The translations under genes were made by a program, and so were the position numbers. Under the pieces are notes generated by a model. That model saw nothing but the letters and a program-made list of their open reading frames with translations, was not told the DNA's origin and did no database searches. Shown here one piece after another: positions 28,495 to 36,409 of a stretch of 47,202 nucleotides of DNA (position 1 is its first letter; each line of letters opens with the position of its first letter). The stretch comes from Methanosphaera sp. (GTDB lineage: Archaea; Methanobacteriota; Methanobacteria; Methanobacteriales; Methanobacteriaceae): positions 1-47,202 of the forward strand of contig JAFRMD010000097.1 in NCBI GenBank assembly GCA_017430835.1, in the 5' to 3' direction.

Positions 28495-29250
28495 ATGAGT
28501 TATATAGTATGTCGAAATTGTAAAAAATTTGTTGAAGTTGATGATTTAACTCCTTTAAACTTTGATAAATGTGATAAATGTGGACATACATTAGAATTTG
28601 CAGGAACTAATGCTGATTTGCATTTTATTTTGAATGATATTATTGTTCCAGAAATTTCTTATCAAAAGATATGTTCTTCTTGTAAGTCCTCTAATCCTCG
28701 TGAGGCGGCATATTGTTTAAAATGTGGTTCTACAAGTTTTCAATTACAATATGATATTGAAAGTTTGAATAAAATACAAAAGGGTATGAATATCAATTCA
28801 GCTGATATTAATCCTCAGCCTACAATAATTATTAAAACAGGAAAATCCACATTTTCTCCTAAAAATAGTATCTTGTTTAGGTTATTTTCTTTACTTATTG
28901 GATTAATTGATTTTTTATTCTTTTCATTAATAGGTGTTCAATTTGTATTGGGATCATCTGAAATGCCTGCTAATGTAATGGCTTTTGTTACACAGCATTT
29001 AACTCCCTTGATGTTGGTTATATCAGTTTCTTTGATTTTAGCAGGTATAATGTCTGTGGCAGTTATTCCTAAAATGTCATATAGGGATTCTCTAGAAACT
29101 TCTTCAACGATTGGATTGGTTGTTGGAATAGCTACTTTATTGGTTAGTAATGATATTGTTACTGTTATAGTGGCCATAATTTTTTGTAGTATCTTGTCTG
29201 GAATTGGTGGACTTTTAGGTGAATTTCTTATTAATAAACTAATTCGTTGA
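28495..29250 (+). CDS. zinc-ribbon membrane protein of unknown function
   Basis: From the ATG at 28495 the product is 251 residues. Two zinc ribbons lie in the first ~80 residues (CRNC/CDKC, then CSSC/CLKC), followed by a short linker and four predicted membrane helices between about 125 and 245. The layout matches the loose group of archaeal zinc-ribbon plus membrane proteins whose roles are unknown. The TTG at 28474 is rejected because the purine-rich GAGGG ribosome site lies between it and the ATG. An oligo-T tract at 29266-29274 follows the gene and probably ends transcription. Confidence 0.75.
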   Translation: MSYIVCRNCKKFVEVDDLTPLNFDKCDKCGHTLEFAGTNADLHFILNDIIVPEISYQKICSSCKSSNPREAAYCLKCGSTSFQLQYDIESLNKIQKGMNINSADINPQPTIIIKTGKSTFSPKNSILFRLFSLLIGLIDFLFFSLIGVQFVLGSSEMPANVMAFVTQHLTPLMLVISVSLILAGIMSVAVIPKMSYRDSLETSSTIGLVVGIATLLVSNDIVTVIVAIIFCSILSGIGGLLGEFLINKLIR

Positions 29251-29282
29251 ATCTGCTAGTTGTTTATTTTTTTTTACCAAAA

Positions 29283-29293
29283 AGTATATATAG
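29283..29293 (+). promoter_or_regulatory. TATA box for the tRNA-Val/tRNA-Phe unit
   Basis: AGTATATATAG is a near-perfect archaeal TATA box about 50 bases before tRNA-Val. Transcription would begin near 29312 and give a short leader that is removed during tRNA processing. Confidence 0.6.
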
Positions 29294-29336
29294 AATGAAT
29301 GTGTTATATAGTAATAGTCTTTAGAAAGATATTTCT

Positions 29337-29408
29337 GGGCCGATGGTCTAGAGGTATGATACCTCCTTGACGTGGAGGGGATCGCGAGTTCGAATCTCGT
29401 TCGGCCCA
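29337..29408 (+). tRNA. tRNA-Val (GAC)
   Basis: The acceptor stem pairs GGGCCGA with TCGGCCC and is followed by discriminator A. The anticodon stem CCTCC/GGAGG encloses the loop TTGACGT, giving anticodon GAC. The T-arm GCGAG-TTCGAAT-CTCGT is canonical. CCA is only partly encoded by chance and must be added. There is no intron. It is separated by 13 bases from tRNA-Phe and is probably co-transcribed with it. Confidence 0.96.
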
Positions 29409-29421
29409 TATTATTTTTGAA

Positions 29422-29494
<73 letters not shown>

Positions 29495-29600
29495 TTATTT
29501 TTATCTAATTTTACGTGTTTTTTATTAAGTATAATTTTTTTTGTTAAATATAAATAATTTAAAATAGATACTATCTATATTAATAATGAAGGTTTTAATT

Positions 29601-30041
29601 ATGGATCTTGATAGTTCAATTGGAAAAACTTTAGCTGAAATACAAAATGTAATGAATACAAATAGTATTGTAGGAAATCCTATAAAAGCAAATGATAAAA
29701 TTATTATCCCAATTTCTAAAACCGCCTTAGGCTTTGGTGTGGGAGTAGCTACTAATGATGGAAATAGCAATAATCAAATTGGCGGAGCAGGTGGTGGAGG
29801 TTCTATTGATCCTGTTGCTTTTGTGATTGTTTATACAAATATTCCAGGACCTGATGGTGTTGAAGTAGTGCCTATAGAGAACAATAATATGTCTTTGGGC
29901 GATTTATTTTCTGATGTTGGTAAAATAGTGTTTGATTTAATTGGTAATTCAAAAGTAGAACCAGCAACTGATGTTTCTAGTGAAAGTAATATCGAAAAAA
30001 TTAAAACAAAGATTAAACCTAAATCATCCGACGATTCATAA
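29601..30041 (+). CDS. GerW/YtfJ family protein
   Basis: The product is about 146 residues from the ATG at 29601, which has AAGG eight bases upstream. The ATG at 29586 would add five residues and cannot be excluded. The central domain matches the GerW/YtfJ (sporulation protein YtfJ) family: IPISKTALGFGVG, a Gly-rich loop GGAGGGG and the VAFVIV...GVEVVPI strands. A low-complexity Ser/Lys tail follows. In Bacillus the protein takes part in spore germination. An archaeon makes no spores, so here the function is unknown, probably at the membrane or cell envelope. The DUF2953 gene follows 73 bases later, as ytfI and ytfJ are paired in Bacillus. Confidence 0.85.
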   Translation: MDLDSSIGKTLAEIQNVMNTNSIVGNPIKANDKIIIPISKTALGFGVGVATNDGNSNNQIGGAGGGGSIDPVAFVIVYTNIPGPDGVEVVPIENNNMSLGDLFSDVGKIVFDLIGNSKVEPATDVSSESNIEKIKTKIKPKSSDDS

Positions 30042-30114
30042 TTATTATTTTTTTCTTATTTTTTATCTTAATAATAATTAAATATGTGACTTTTTAAAAT
30101 GAAGGGATATAAAA

Positions 30115-30798
30115 ATGATTGTTGAAATATTAATCATACTTTTAATTATTATTATATCTATCTTCATATTCCTATTAATAAAACCATTAGATATACATGT
30201 TATTATTCAAAATAATAATTTAGATTATTTTGCACAATTATTCGTATCAATCTTATTAATTAATATTTACTTGTATTCTAAGAATTCTAAACTTAACTTA
30301 AGCATAAAAATCAAGTTATTTTCAAAAGAATATCAATTATTTTCACGTGAAATTAATTCTGATGAAGAGGATTCTATTGAAGAGGTTTCTGATGAAAAAA
30401 TTGATGAAAATGATTCTTCGGATGACGATAATTCAATGATAAATAAAATAGAAAAAATATATCCTGAACTCGTTGAAGCAAAAAAAGATTTGTTTGAAGT
30501 AATATATTCATTAAAAGATTTATGTAAATTTAAGGAATCCAATATCTACATAAATTTGGGTCTTTCAAATAATAATCTTACAATAAAGTTTTGCACATTA
30601 TTATGGTCGATATTTGCTCCATTATATCCTTTAAATTGTCGTCTATTCTTAACACCTGAAATAAATAAAAAAATTGTTAAAAGTGATATAAATATAAATT
30701 TTCAAATTTTTTTAAGAAATATTGTTAAAATAATTATTATGGTACTTAAAAGAAAAAATTTACGAAATTTATTATTAAAGTTATTTCAAAATAGGTAA
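30115..30798 (+). CDS. DUF2953-type membrane protein (YtfI-like)
   Basis: This is a 227-residue protein with an N-terminal hydrophobic helix (about 3-24), a beta-rich segment, an unusually acidic Asp/Glu/Ser stretch at about 82-107 and a C-terminal amphipathic region ending in a very basic helix. Partnership with the GerW-type gene, size and membrane anchor fit the DUF2953 family, whose function is unknown. AAGGG precedes the ATG. A small ORF starts four bases after its stop. Confidence 0.72.
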   Translation: MIVEILIILLIIIISIFIFLLIKPLDIHVIIQNNNLDYFAQLFVSILLINIYLYSKNSKLNLSIKIKLFSKEYQLFSREINSDEEDSIEEVSDEKIDENDSSDDDNSMINKIEKIYPELVEAKKDLFEVIYSLKDLCKFKESNIYINLGLSNNNLTIKFCTLLWSIFAPLYPLNCRLFLTPEINKKIVKSDININFQIFLRNIVKIIIMVLKRKNLRNLLLKLFQNR

Positions 30799-30802
30799 AA
30801 AA

Positions 30803-31021
30803 ATGTTGGATAAAAAAATATATTATTCAAAACCTTTGGTTATAGAATCAAGGAGTATATATCCCTTAGTATTGTTAAAAGTATTGAATGTTAAAAATAC
30901 TTTTGTTAATGTTGATTTCTGTGTTTTGGCTTTAAAAATTATTGAAAAAGAGAAATTATATTATATCAATATTTCTATGGAAAATGATGATTTTGAAAAA
31001 CTACTTAAATCAAAAAAATAA
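30803..31021 (+). CDS. small protein linked to the GerW-DUF2953 pair
   Basis: I recognise no family. This is a 72-residue protein with alternating hydrophobic and charged residues and a Lys-rich end, and no signal peptide. It starts four bases after the DUF2953 stop with AGG seven bases upstream of its ATG, so it is very likely translated as the third gene of that unit. Confidence 0.55.
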   Translation: MLDKKIYYSKPLVIESRSIYPLVLLKVLNVKNTFVNVDFCVLALKIIEKEKLYYINISMENDDFEKLLKSKK

Positions 31022-31057
31022 ATTCAGAATATATAAAAAAATATGAAAATAGATTTA

Positions 31058-31264
31058 TTATAATTTTTTATAAGCTGCGTCAATATCTTCTGCTTTTAAA
31101 GTTTTTCTTCCATTTTCTGCAGCGTTTTTCAATGCTAATTGAGTAATATCTGTAGAAATATCTTCTAAATATTCGGATAATGCTATTTTAGCATCTTCAC
31201 TAACTCTTTCAGCTCCACCATTCTTGATAATTCTTCCTAATGGTGTTAATGGTAATTCAGACAT
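31058..31264 (-). CDS. archaeal histone (HMf type)
   Basis: The 68-residue protein is a single histone fold without tails: helix 1 LPLTPLGRIIKNGG, the long central helix AERVSEDAKIALSEYLEDISTDITQLALKNAAE and the last helix after GRKTLKAEDIDAA. It wraps DNA as dimers and polymers (hypernucleosomes). The dimer-interface and DNA-contact residues (R11, T/K at the second loop) are conserved. A GGGGGAAAG ribosome site precedes the ATG. It converges on the small gene of the GerW unit. Confidence 0.96.
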   Translation of the reverse strand: MSELPLTPLGRIIKNGGAERVSEDAKIALSEYLEDISTDITQLALKNAAENGRKTLKAEDIDAAYKKL

Positions 31265-31579
31265 GAGTTCTTTCCCCCTTACTTATATGTAATTAAATTT
31301 TTAATATGTTCCTATATATAAACTGTATTTTTAACTTCTTTTTTGAATTATGTAAAATATTTAGGTTAAAATTATCTAATGAACCTAGTTTATTATCTAT
31401 TGTTAGTATTATTAATATATTGCCTTTTATTATATCGATAGCGTTATAACTTTAATTATTGATAAAAGAAGAGACAATTACCATTTTTTTATCTATTCAA
31501 ATATTAAAATTAAATATCTAAAAAAATTTGTAGTAAATTTTTTATATTTAATTTCATTTGATTAAATATATCTTTTTTC
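31265..31579. other. AT-rich region upstream of the histone, no gene seen
   Basis: This 315-base stretch contains the histone promoter, which reads leftward, and otherwise only AT-rich sequence. I see no ORF above about 40 codons, no hairpin of note and no RNA-like GC island up to the left end of the insertion sequence. Confidence 0.5.
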
Positions 31580-31608
31580 GGCTCTATTGCAAACCTATTA
31601 CTTTTTTT
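31580..31608 (+). repeat. left terminal inverted repeat of the IS
   Basis: It begins GGCTCTATTGCAAACCTA and continues into a T run. Compared with the right end it differs at three of the first 18 positions and has a short insertion before the T run. Confidence 0.8.
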
Positions 31609-31832
31609 TAAAAAATGAGAAAAATTCTAAAATTTAATTAAGATATATGGCTTTTCTACTATAAAAATTTGTTAAAAAATAAGTTGAAAAGTTATAATGA
31701 TTTTATACTCTATACTGGTAGGTTTAAGCTTATTAATAATAAAAAGAATAGATAGTAATGTGTATACCGATATTATCCATTCTATATTTAATGATAAATC
31801 ATCAATCAATATAAATTTATTGTTTTTTGGGT

Positions 31833-32847
31833 ATTGAACCAGAAAAAGAAGACTCAATAATTGAATATCTTAAAAAAGGTTATCATAAAATATCAGATTA
31901 TCCTCAAACTAATTTTATATCATAAGTTTATAATATATCGAAAAGGTTATTCCTAAATTCTCAAAAAATATTCTAAATATAAATATACTCAACACAAAAT
32001 GATGGGAAGATATGCTCATAAACTGCGTTTAAATTTGACATATAAAGAAACTGTAGATTATTTTAGTTCATCAAGTGAAAAACGTAAAATTTGAAGTTAA
32101 AAACAGTTTCGGATGCTTCAATACTTCAAAGATTCTTCAAAAAATCAAAACAGAAATGCTTTAATCAAATAAATGAAATATTATTAAGTTTTTATAACTT
32201 AAAACCAGAAATAATAGTTCTTGATGGAACAGGATTTACAAGTGACCAAAGAGACATATATTACAGGAAAAGAACAAAAAAGAATAGAATTAGCTACACA
32301 AAAACCATATTTCAATAGAAACCAAATATCAACTAATATTATATGGACAATCAATAAAAGGTCCAAAACACGATTCACCACAAGTCATACCCAATTTAAG
32401 AGTAATACAAAAATACAAACCACGACACATTGTAGCTGACAAAGGATATGATTCAGAAAAAATAAGAACATACATAAATGAGATAATGAAATCTTTAGCA
32501 ATGATTCCCGTTAAAAATAACTCGAAAACAGGAAAATACAGACTAAGTACACAAGCAATATTCAGCCAAAAAATATACGGCCAAAGAAACCTAGTAGAAA
32601 CAGTAAACAGTGCAGAATTAAGAATATTTGAAGGAAAAAACACCAACAGAAGCATAACATTAAGAAACAAAGAAACCAAGTCAAAAACATGCTATACAAT
32701 AGATACAGAACACTCAGCATAATAGAAAACGCACAAAAAACAAACAATAAAACCAGACAAAAAGAAACCGACACAATAACTCAAACAAAACTAAAAACAA
32801 ACACCACAATAAATCCAATACAAGAAATAACCAACGATAAAGAATAA
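31833..32847 (+). pseudogene. broken DDE transposase
   Basis: Remnants occur in successive frames: IEPEKEDSIIEYLKKGY near 31833, KYTQHKMMGRYAHKL from 31981, the first catalytic Asp in IVLDGTGF near 32215, the second Asp in HIVADKGYDSEKIR near 32430 and the Glu region RNLVETVNSAELRIF near 32590. The basic C-terminal end, in yet another frame, stops at 32847. At least three frameshifts (near 32090, 32310 and 32685) and several stops (for example near 31923 and 32093) separate them. The catalytic residues survive but no functional protein can be made. The order of motifs matches IS4/IS5-type DDE transposases. Confidence 0.85.
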
Positions 32848-32893
32848 AGAATGATAATATGAAATCTCAAAAAAGAATCATACAAAAAATATC

Positions 32894-32917
32894 AAAAAGT
32901 AGGATTGCAACCGAGCC
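32894..32917 (-). repeat. right terminal inverted repeat of the IS
   Basis: Read on the minus strand it begins GGCTCGGTTGCAATCCTA and continues to a T run, matching the left end. The G+C-bearing blocks stand out in this AT-rich DNA. Confidence 0.8.
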
Positions 32918-32977
32918 ATTTTTTAAATAATTAATTAAAAAATTATGTAAATGGGAGAGGAATTATAAATAATTTTT

Positions 32978-34513
32978 TTATTGTTGTGTATATGACTGTC
33001 TAATTTTTTCCAAAATTTCTTTAGCTCTGTCAGAATCCATAGGTATGTTGAATTTTTCTTCAATACTTTCTCTATATAAATTGTTCATAGAACAGAATGG
33101 AATAATTCTACCATCGGGAGTAGCATAATGGATTACACATCTACGTACTCTGTCTTGATCAAAATTAAACGGATCCATGAAATGCATACATGAAATTAAT
33201 AATGTGTTGATGTGGAAATCCCCTAATGCATCATAATCTTGTTTTATGAAAATATTTTTCAACAAGTCTATAATATTGATGTATGATGGTGATTTTTTGG
33301 TATCAACAGTTTTTGGTAATTCCTTAAGCGCTCTTGCAATTGTTTTAGTTTTTGAAATTCTTGAATTTTTCTGAATATCTGGGATACTTTTTTCTATGAG
33401 GTTCATGAAGTTATCTACATCTATAAAGTCCGTAATGGGGATTACGCTTCCATCTTCTTCTTTAAATACATAAGTTCCTACTCCACAGTGTTCATGGCAA
33501 GTTAATGTAACTTCTGCTTCGGTACCACTCATTGCTGAAATCAAATCAGATACTGGTGCTACAGTTGATGCTGCATAAAAAGCATCTCTTGTGATGTTGA
33601 AGTTTGTTTGATTTTCAACACTCTTCATGAAGTCATCAATAGTTATACGTTGTTCTTCAACTTTGTCTGAAGGGGTTCTTCCTGCAAATGAAACAGGTTG
33701 GAAATTTACGCCTCGAATAATGTCAATATTATCTAAAGCAAATTCTATAATTTTTCCGATTTGATCTTCATTAATTCCTTTAACTATGGTTGGAACTAAT
33801 ACTATTCCAAGATGTGCTTTTCTACAGTTTTCTATAGCTTCTAATTTTTTATTAAGAATATTTGCATTACGTGTCTTAATGTATGGTTCTTCAGTAACTC
33901 CATCAAATTGTAAGTAAACGGTGTTGAGTCCAGCTTTCTTCAAGTTTTCTGCTAATTTCTCATCATTTGCTAATGCAATACCATTTGTTGCAATTTGGGT
34001 ATGGGTGAATCCTTCTTCTTTAGCAATATTGATTAATTCTACAATATCATTTCTAACAGTAGGTTCTCCACCTGCATATTGGATAGCTGGTGTTGCCACT
34101 GGCTGATTATCCCTTAAGTTTCTAAGCATTTGTCTAATTTCATCTTGTGAAGGTTCGTATAAAGTTCCCGAAGTAGCGGCATTTGCAAAACATATTGGGC
34201 ATTTTAGGTTGCATCTGTTTGTTACATCAATTAAACCCAAAATTGTTTGACTTTCATGTTCTTTACATAATCCACAGTTTGAAGGACATTCTCCGTCTAC
34301 TGTTTGGTTTAAATTAGATAATTGGTGTGGTTTTGCGCTATATTTTGATGCTTTTTTATATTCTTTTTCATCATGCCAGTAAGTATTTTTGAATTTTCCA
34401 TGTTCAGGACATGTTTTTTCAATGAAAATCTTTTCATTTTCTGTATAAACTTCTGCATCTAATATTTTAAGACATTCAGGACATAAACTTTTTGTTTTAG
34501 AGATTGTGGTAAT
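32978..34513 (-). CDS. radical SAM protein of the tetraether lipid synthase (Tes/MJ0619) family
   Basis: The full product is 511 residues, not the 420 obtained from the first NTG codon (TTG at 34240). The extra 91 residues include a zinc-type region (KSLCPECLKILDAE, KTCPEHGKF, GECPSNCGLCKEH) that is characteristic of this family, and they directly precede the radical SAM motif TNRCNLKCPICFANA. Family members join the phytanyl chains of two archaeol lipids to form tetraethers. MJ0619 was earlier proposed to act in methanopterin methylation. The start is apparently ATT at 34513 (or 34516): AGGAGG lies 4-7 bases before them, an in-frame TAA lies just upstream, and no ATG, GTG or TTG is available. 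The divergent neighbour is CDP-archaeol synthase, which supports a lipid role. Confidence 0.85.
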   Translation of the reverse strand: MTTISKTKSLCPECLKILDAEVYTENEKIFIEKTCPEHGKFKNTYWHDEKEYKKASKYSAKPHQLSNLNQTVDGECPSNCGLCKEHESQTILGLIDVTNRCNLKCPICFANAATSGTLYEPSQDEIRQMLRNLRDNQPVATPAIQYAGGEPTVRNDIVELINIAKEEGFTHTQIATNGIALANDEKLAENLKKAGLNTVYLQFDGVTEEPYIKTRNANILNKKLEAIENCRKAHLGIVLVPTIVKGINEDQIGKIIEFALDNIDIIRGVNFQPVSFAGRTPSDKVEEQRITIDDFMKSVENQTNFNITRDAFYAASTVAPVSDLISAMSGTEAEVTLTCHEHCGVGTYVFKEEDGSVIPITDFIDVDNFMNLIEKSIPDIQKNSRISKTKTIARALKELPKTVDTKKSPSYINIIDLLKNIFIKQDYDALGDFHINTLLISCMHFMDPFNFDQDRVRRCVIHYATPDGRIIPFCSMNNLYRESIEEKFNIPMDSDRAKEILEKIRQSYTQQ

Positions 34514-34520
34514 AATAATC

Positions 34521-34526
34521 CCTCCT
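34521..34526 (-). promoter_or_regulatory. Shine-Dalgarno sequence of the Tes-like gene
   Basis: AGGAGG on the minus strand, perfect, is followed by G and three consecutive ATT codons in the gene's frame. It marks the true start of translation 91 codons before the first canonical start codon. Confidence 0.8.
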
Positions 34527-34809
34527 AAAGATAATTGCGATTACAAAATAATTTTAATATTTTTAATAATTAATAAAAATAAATATTTTTGGTTAATATT
34601 ATACTATAATTATATTGCTATTCCTATATTATACTTTTTTAAATTTTGAATAAGTTTATTAAGTTATCATGTATTGGTTTAAAAAAATTTTATATAAAAA
34701 TGTTTAATGCTCTATATAATATTTTGGAATTATTCTTCTTCATTTAAAATAATATTATATAAATAAATTTGGATAAATATATTGAATATAAATTAAAATG
34801 GTATTAACT

Positions 34810-35373
34810 ATGGATTTTTTAACTATAATTATTTATTCTATTTATTTAATGATTCCAGCATACTTCGCTAATGGTTCTGCATTAGTTTTTGGTGGTGGGA
34901 CTCCTATTGATTTTGGAAAATATTGGAGTGATGGCAGAAGGATGATTGGTGATGGTTGTACTTGGAGAGGTTTAATTGGTGGTGGCTTTTTAGGTATGAT
35001 TATTGGGGGAATCTTAGGATTGCTTGCAGATAACGGAATAGCTTCGACTATTTTTACATTTTTTTCTTCTAATATAACCTTCATTTCCGGAAACTTTTTT
35101 AAAGGTTTGTTGATTGGATTATTATTAGGTTTTGGTGCATTAATTGGTGATGCTATTGGTAGCTTTATAAAAAGAAGGTTGAACTTCGAAAGAGGTAAAC
35201 CAGTACCATTATTGGATCAATTAGATTTTGTAATTGTGTCTTTAATCTTTGTATCATTATTTGCAAATGTAACATGGGAAATAGTTTTTGCCGCATTGTT
35301 CATAAGTATTTTCTTACATTTAGGAGCGAATATTTTTGCATATGTAATTAATTTAAAAGATGTATGGTATTAA
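34810..35373 (+). CDS. carS: CDP-archaeol synthase (CarS, DUF46)
   Basis: This membrane enzyme transfers CMP from CTP to digeranylgeranylglyceryl phosphate, giving CDP-archaeol, the branch point for archaeal polar lipids. The product is about 187 residues with four to five membrane helices and the family motif [11 protein letters not shown] in the first cytoplasmic loop (about 47-57), together with a second cytosolic segment [10 protein letters not shown]. The start may be the ATG at 34810 or the one at 34798. GGT between them slightly favours the later. It is divergent from the Tes-like gene across about 280 bases that contain TATA-like boxes near 34690 and 34755. Confidence 0.9.
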   Translation: MDFLTIIIYSIYLMIPAYFANGSALVFGGGTPIDFGKYWSDGRRMIGDGCTWRGLIGGGFLGMIIGGILGLLADNGIASTIFTFFSSNITFISGNFFKGLLIGLLLGFGALIGDAIGSFIKRRLNFERGKPVPLLDQLDFVIVSLIFVSLFANVTWEIVFAALFISIFLHLGANIFAYVINLKDVWY

Positions 35374-35374
35374 A

Positions 35375-36409
35375 CTATAATATTTTTATTTCATTTTTCT
35401 TTTCATCTAAATACAATTGTATAGCACCAATTGCTGTTAAAACATGTGATGCCTTTTTTGTTAAATAATTTTCTAATGACAGTACATCTAAACCTAATCT
35501 TTTGGCTGCAATTTCACATAAATTTCCAGTTCCAATTGATGTGACAATTACAGTGTTGATATTAGTTCTTGAATGGACTTGAGATAAAGCATCGTATATT
35601 TGACAAATCTGTTTTTCTTTAATGTAATGTGCTAATTCATAAAGTTCATCATCATTTAATAAATCTAAGTCTGCACAAACCAACCGTGCTAACCTACGTT
35701 TACATGAAATTAAATCGGTACCTTGATTGTCTGGAGTAGAACAAGTATAATCTTCTTCTGTAATATCATTCAATATTCTATAGATATCTCCAGTTATAGA
35801 AAATAATTCACTGCTTACTCTAGTATTTTTGTTATTTATTGGAACTTCATGAACAATTGTTGCGAGATTAGTTCGTAACATTCCAGTATAGACCAGTTCC
35901 CCACTACTTAATCTTTCTAAATCATTATGACCTAATGCACATTCTTTTTTATTTTTTATTGGTATTATGTCTGTTGTTGTCGAACCAATATCCATAAAGA
36001 TGCAAGATTCTTTGATATTTTTAATCACTGCAACTGTTCCAATCCAATTTGCAGCTGCCACAATAATTGGATTCTTTTTTAATTCATTATTTTCTTTTAA
36101 ACCTTCAACTGTAACGAAATATACTTTTTTATCCGAATAAACCTTTAAAACTTTATTTATAACATCATTTACACCGTCTATTTTGCTTAAATATGAATCT
36201 GCTAATTCAGCAGTCATTGAAACGCATACAATTTCAACTTCTGAAATTTCTTTACTGATTGTTTTAAGGTTATCTGATAGTTTATCATTTTCAATCCACA
36301 TTGGAAGGTATTTTCTTTTTGTTTCAATTATTTTTGCCGTGTTTTCATAAATTTCAACCACAGCACAATCAATATTTGCTCCCCCAATATCTAAACCCAT
36401 AATTTTCAT
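35375..36409 (-). CDS. mfnF: MfnF-type methanofuran biosynthesis enzyme (ASKHA fold)
   Basis: The 344-residue protein belongs to the hydantoinase-like group once called H4MPT-linked C1 transfer pathway protein and now known as MfnF. MfnF couples gamma-glutamyl-tyramine with the furfuryl phosphate unit to make the APMF-Glu core of methanofuran. The ASKHA phosphate loops are MGLDIGGANID (4-14) and FMDIGSTTTDIIPI (about 138-151). AAGGAGATAT precedes the ATG, which overlaps the mfnD stop by four bases, so the two are translationally coupled. Confidence 0.88.
   Translation of the reverse strand: MKIMGLDIGGANIDCAVVEIYENTAKIIETKRKYLPMWIENDKLSDNLKTISKEISEVEIVCVSMTAELADSYLSKIDGVNDVINKVLKVYSDKKVYFVTVEGLKENNELKKNPIIVAAANWIGTVAVIKNIKESCIFMDIGSTTTDIIPIKNKKECALGHNDLERLSSGELVYTGMLRTNLATIVHEVPINNKNTRVSSELFSITGDIYRILNDITEEDYTCSTPDNQGTDLISCKRRLARLVCADLDLLNDDELYELAHYIKEKQICQIYDALSQVHSRTNINTVIVTSIGTGNLCEIAAKRLGLDVLSLENYLTKKASHVLTAIGAIQLYLDEKKNEIKIL

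Larger units (their letters stand above)
31580..32917 (+). mobile_element. degenerate insertion sequence, about 1.34 kb
   Basis: The element is bounded by imperfect terminal inverted repeats that both begin GGCTC and share TTGCAA and CCTA blocks, and it carries one transposase gene reading rightward that is broken in several places. The transposase remnants have the DDE signature of an IS4/IS5-like enzyme. I could not identify a convincing target-site duplication, since the flanks are T-rich on both sides. The left third (31610-31830) contains no recognisable protein remnant. The element sits 60 bases from the 3' end of the Tes-like gene and does not interrupt any gene. Confidence 0.82.

Noticed and set aside
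31571..32925. Target-site duplication flanking the IS
   Set aside because: The T-rich flanks share only homopolymer runs, so no convincing direct repeat could be defined.
32978..34240. 420-residue version of the Tes-like protein starting at TTG
   Set aside because: It begins inside a conserved domain, has no ribosome site, and the open frame continues 91 codons upstream to a perfect AGGAGG.
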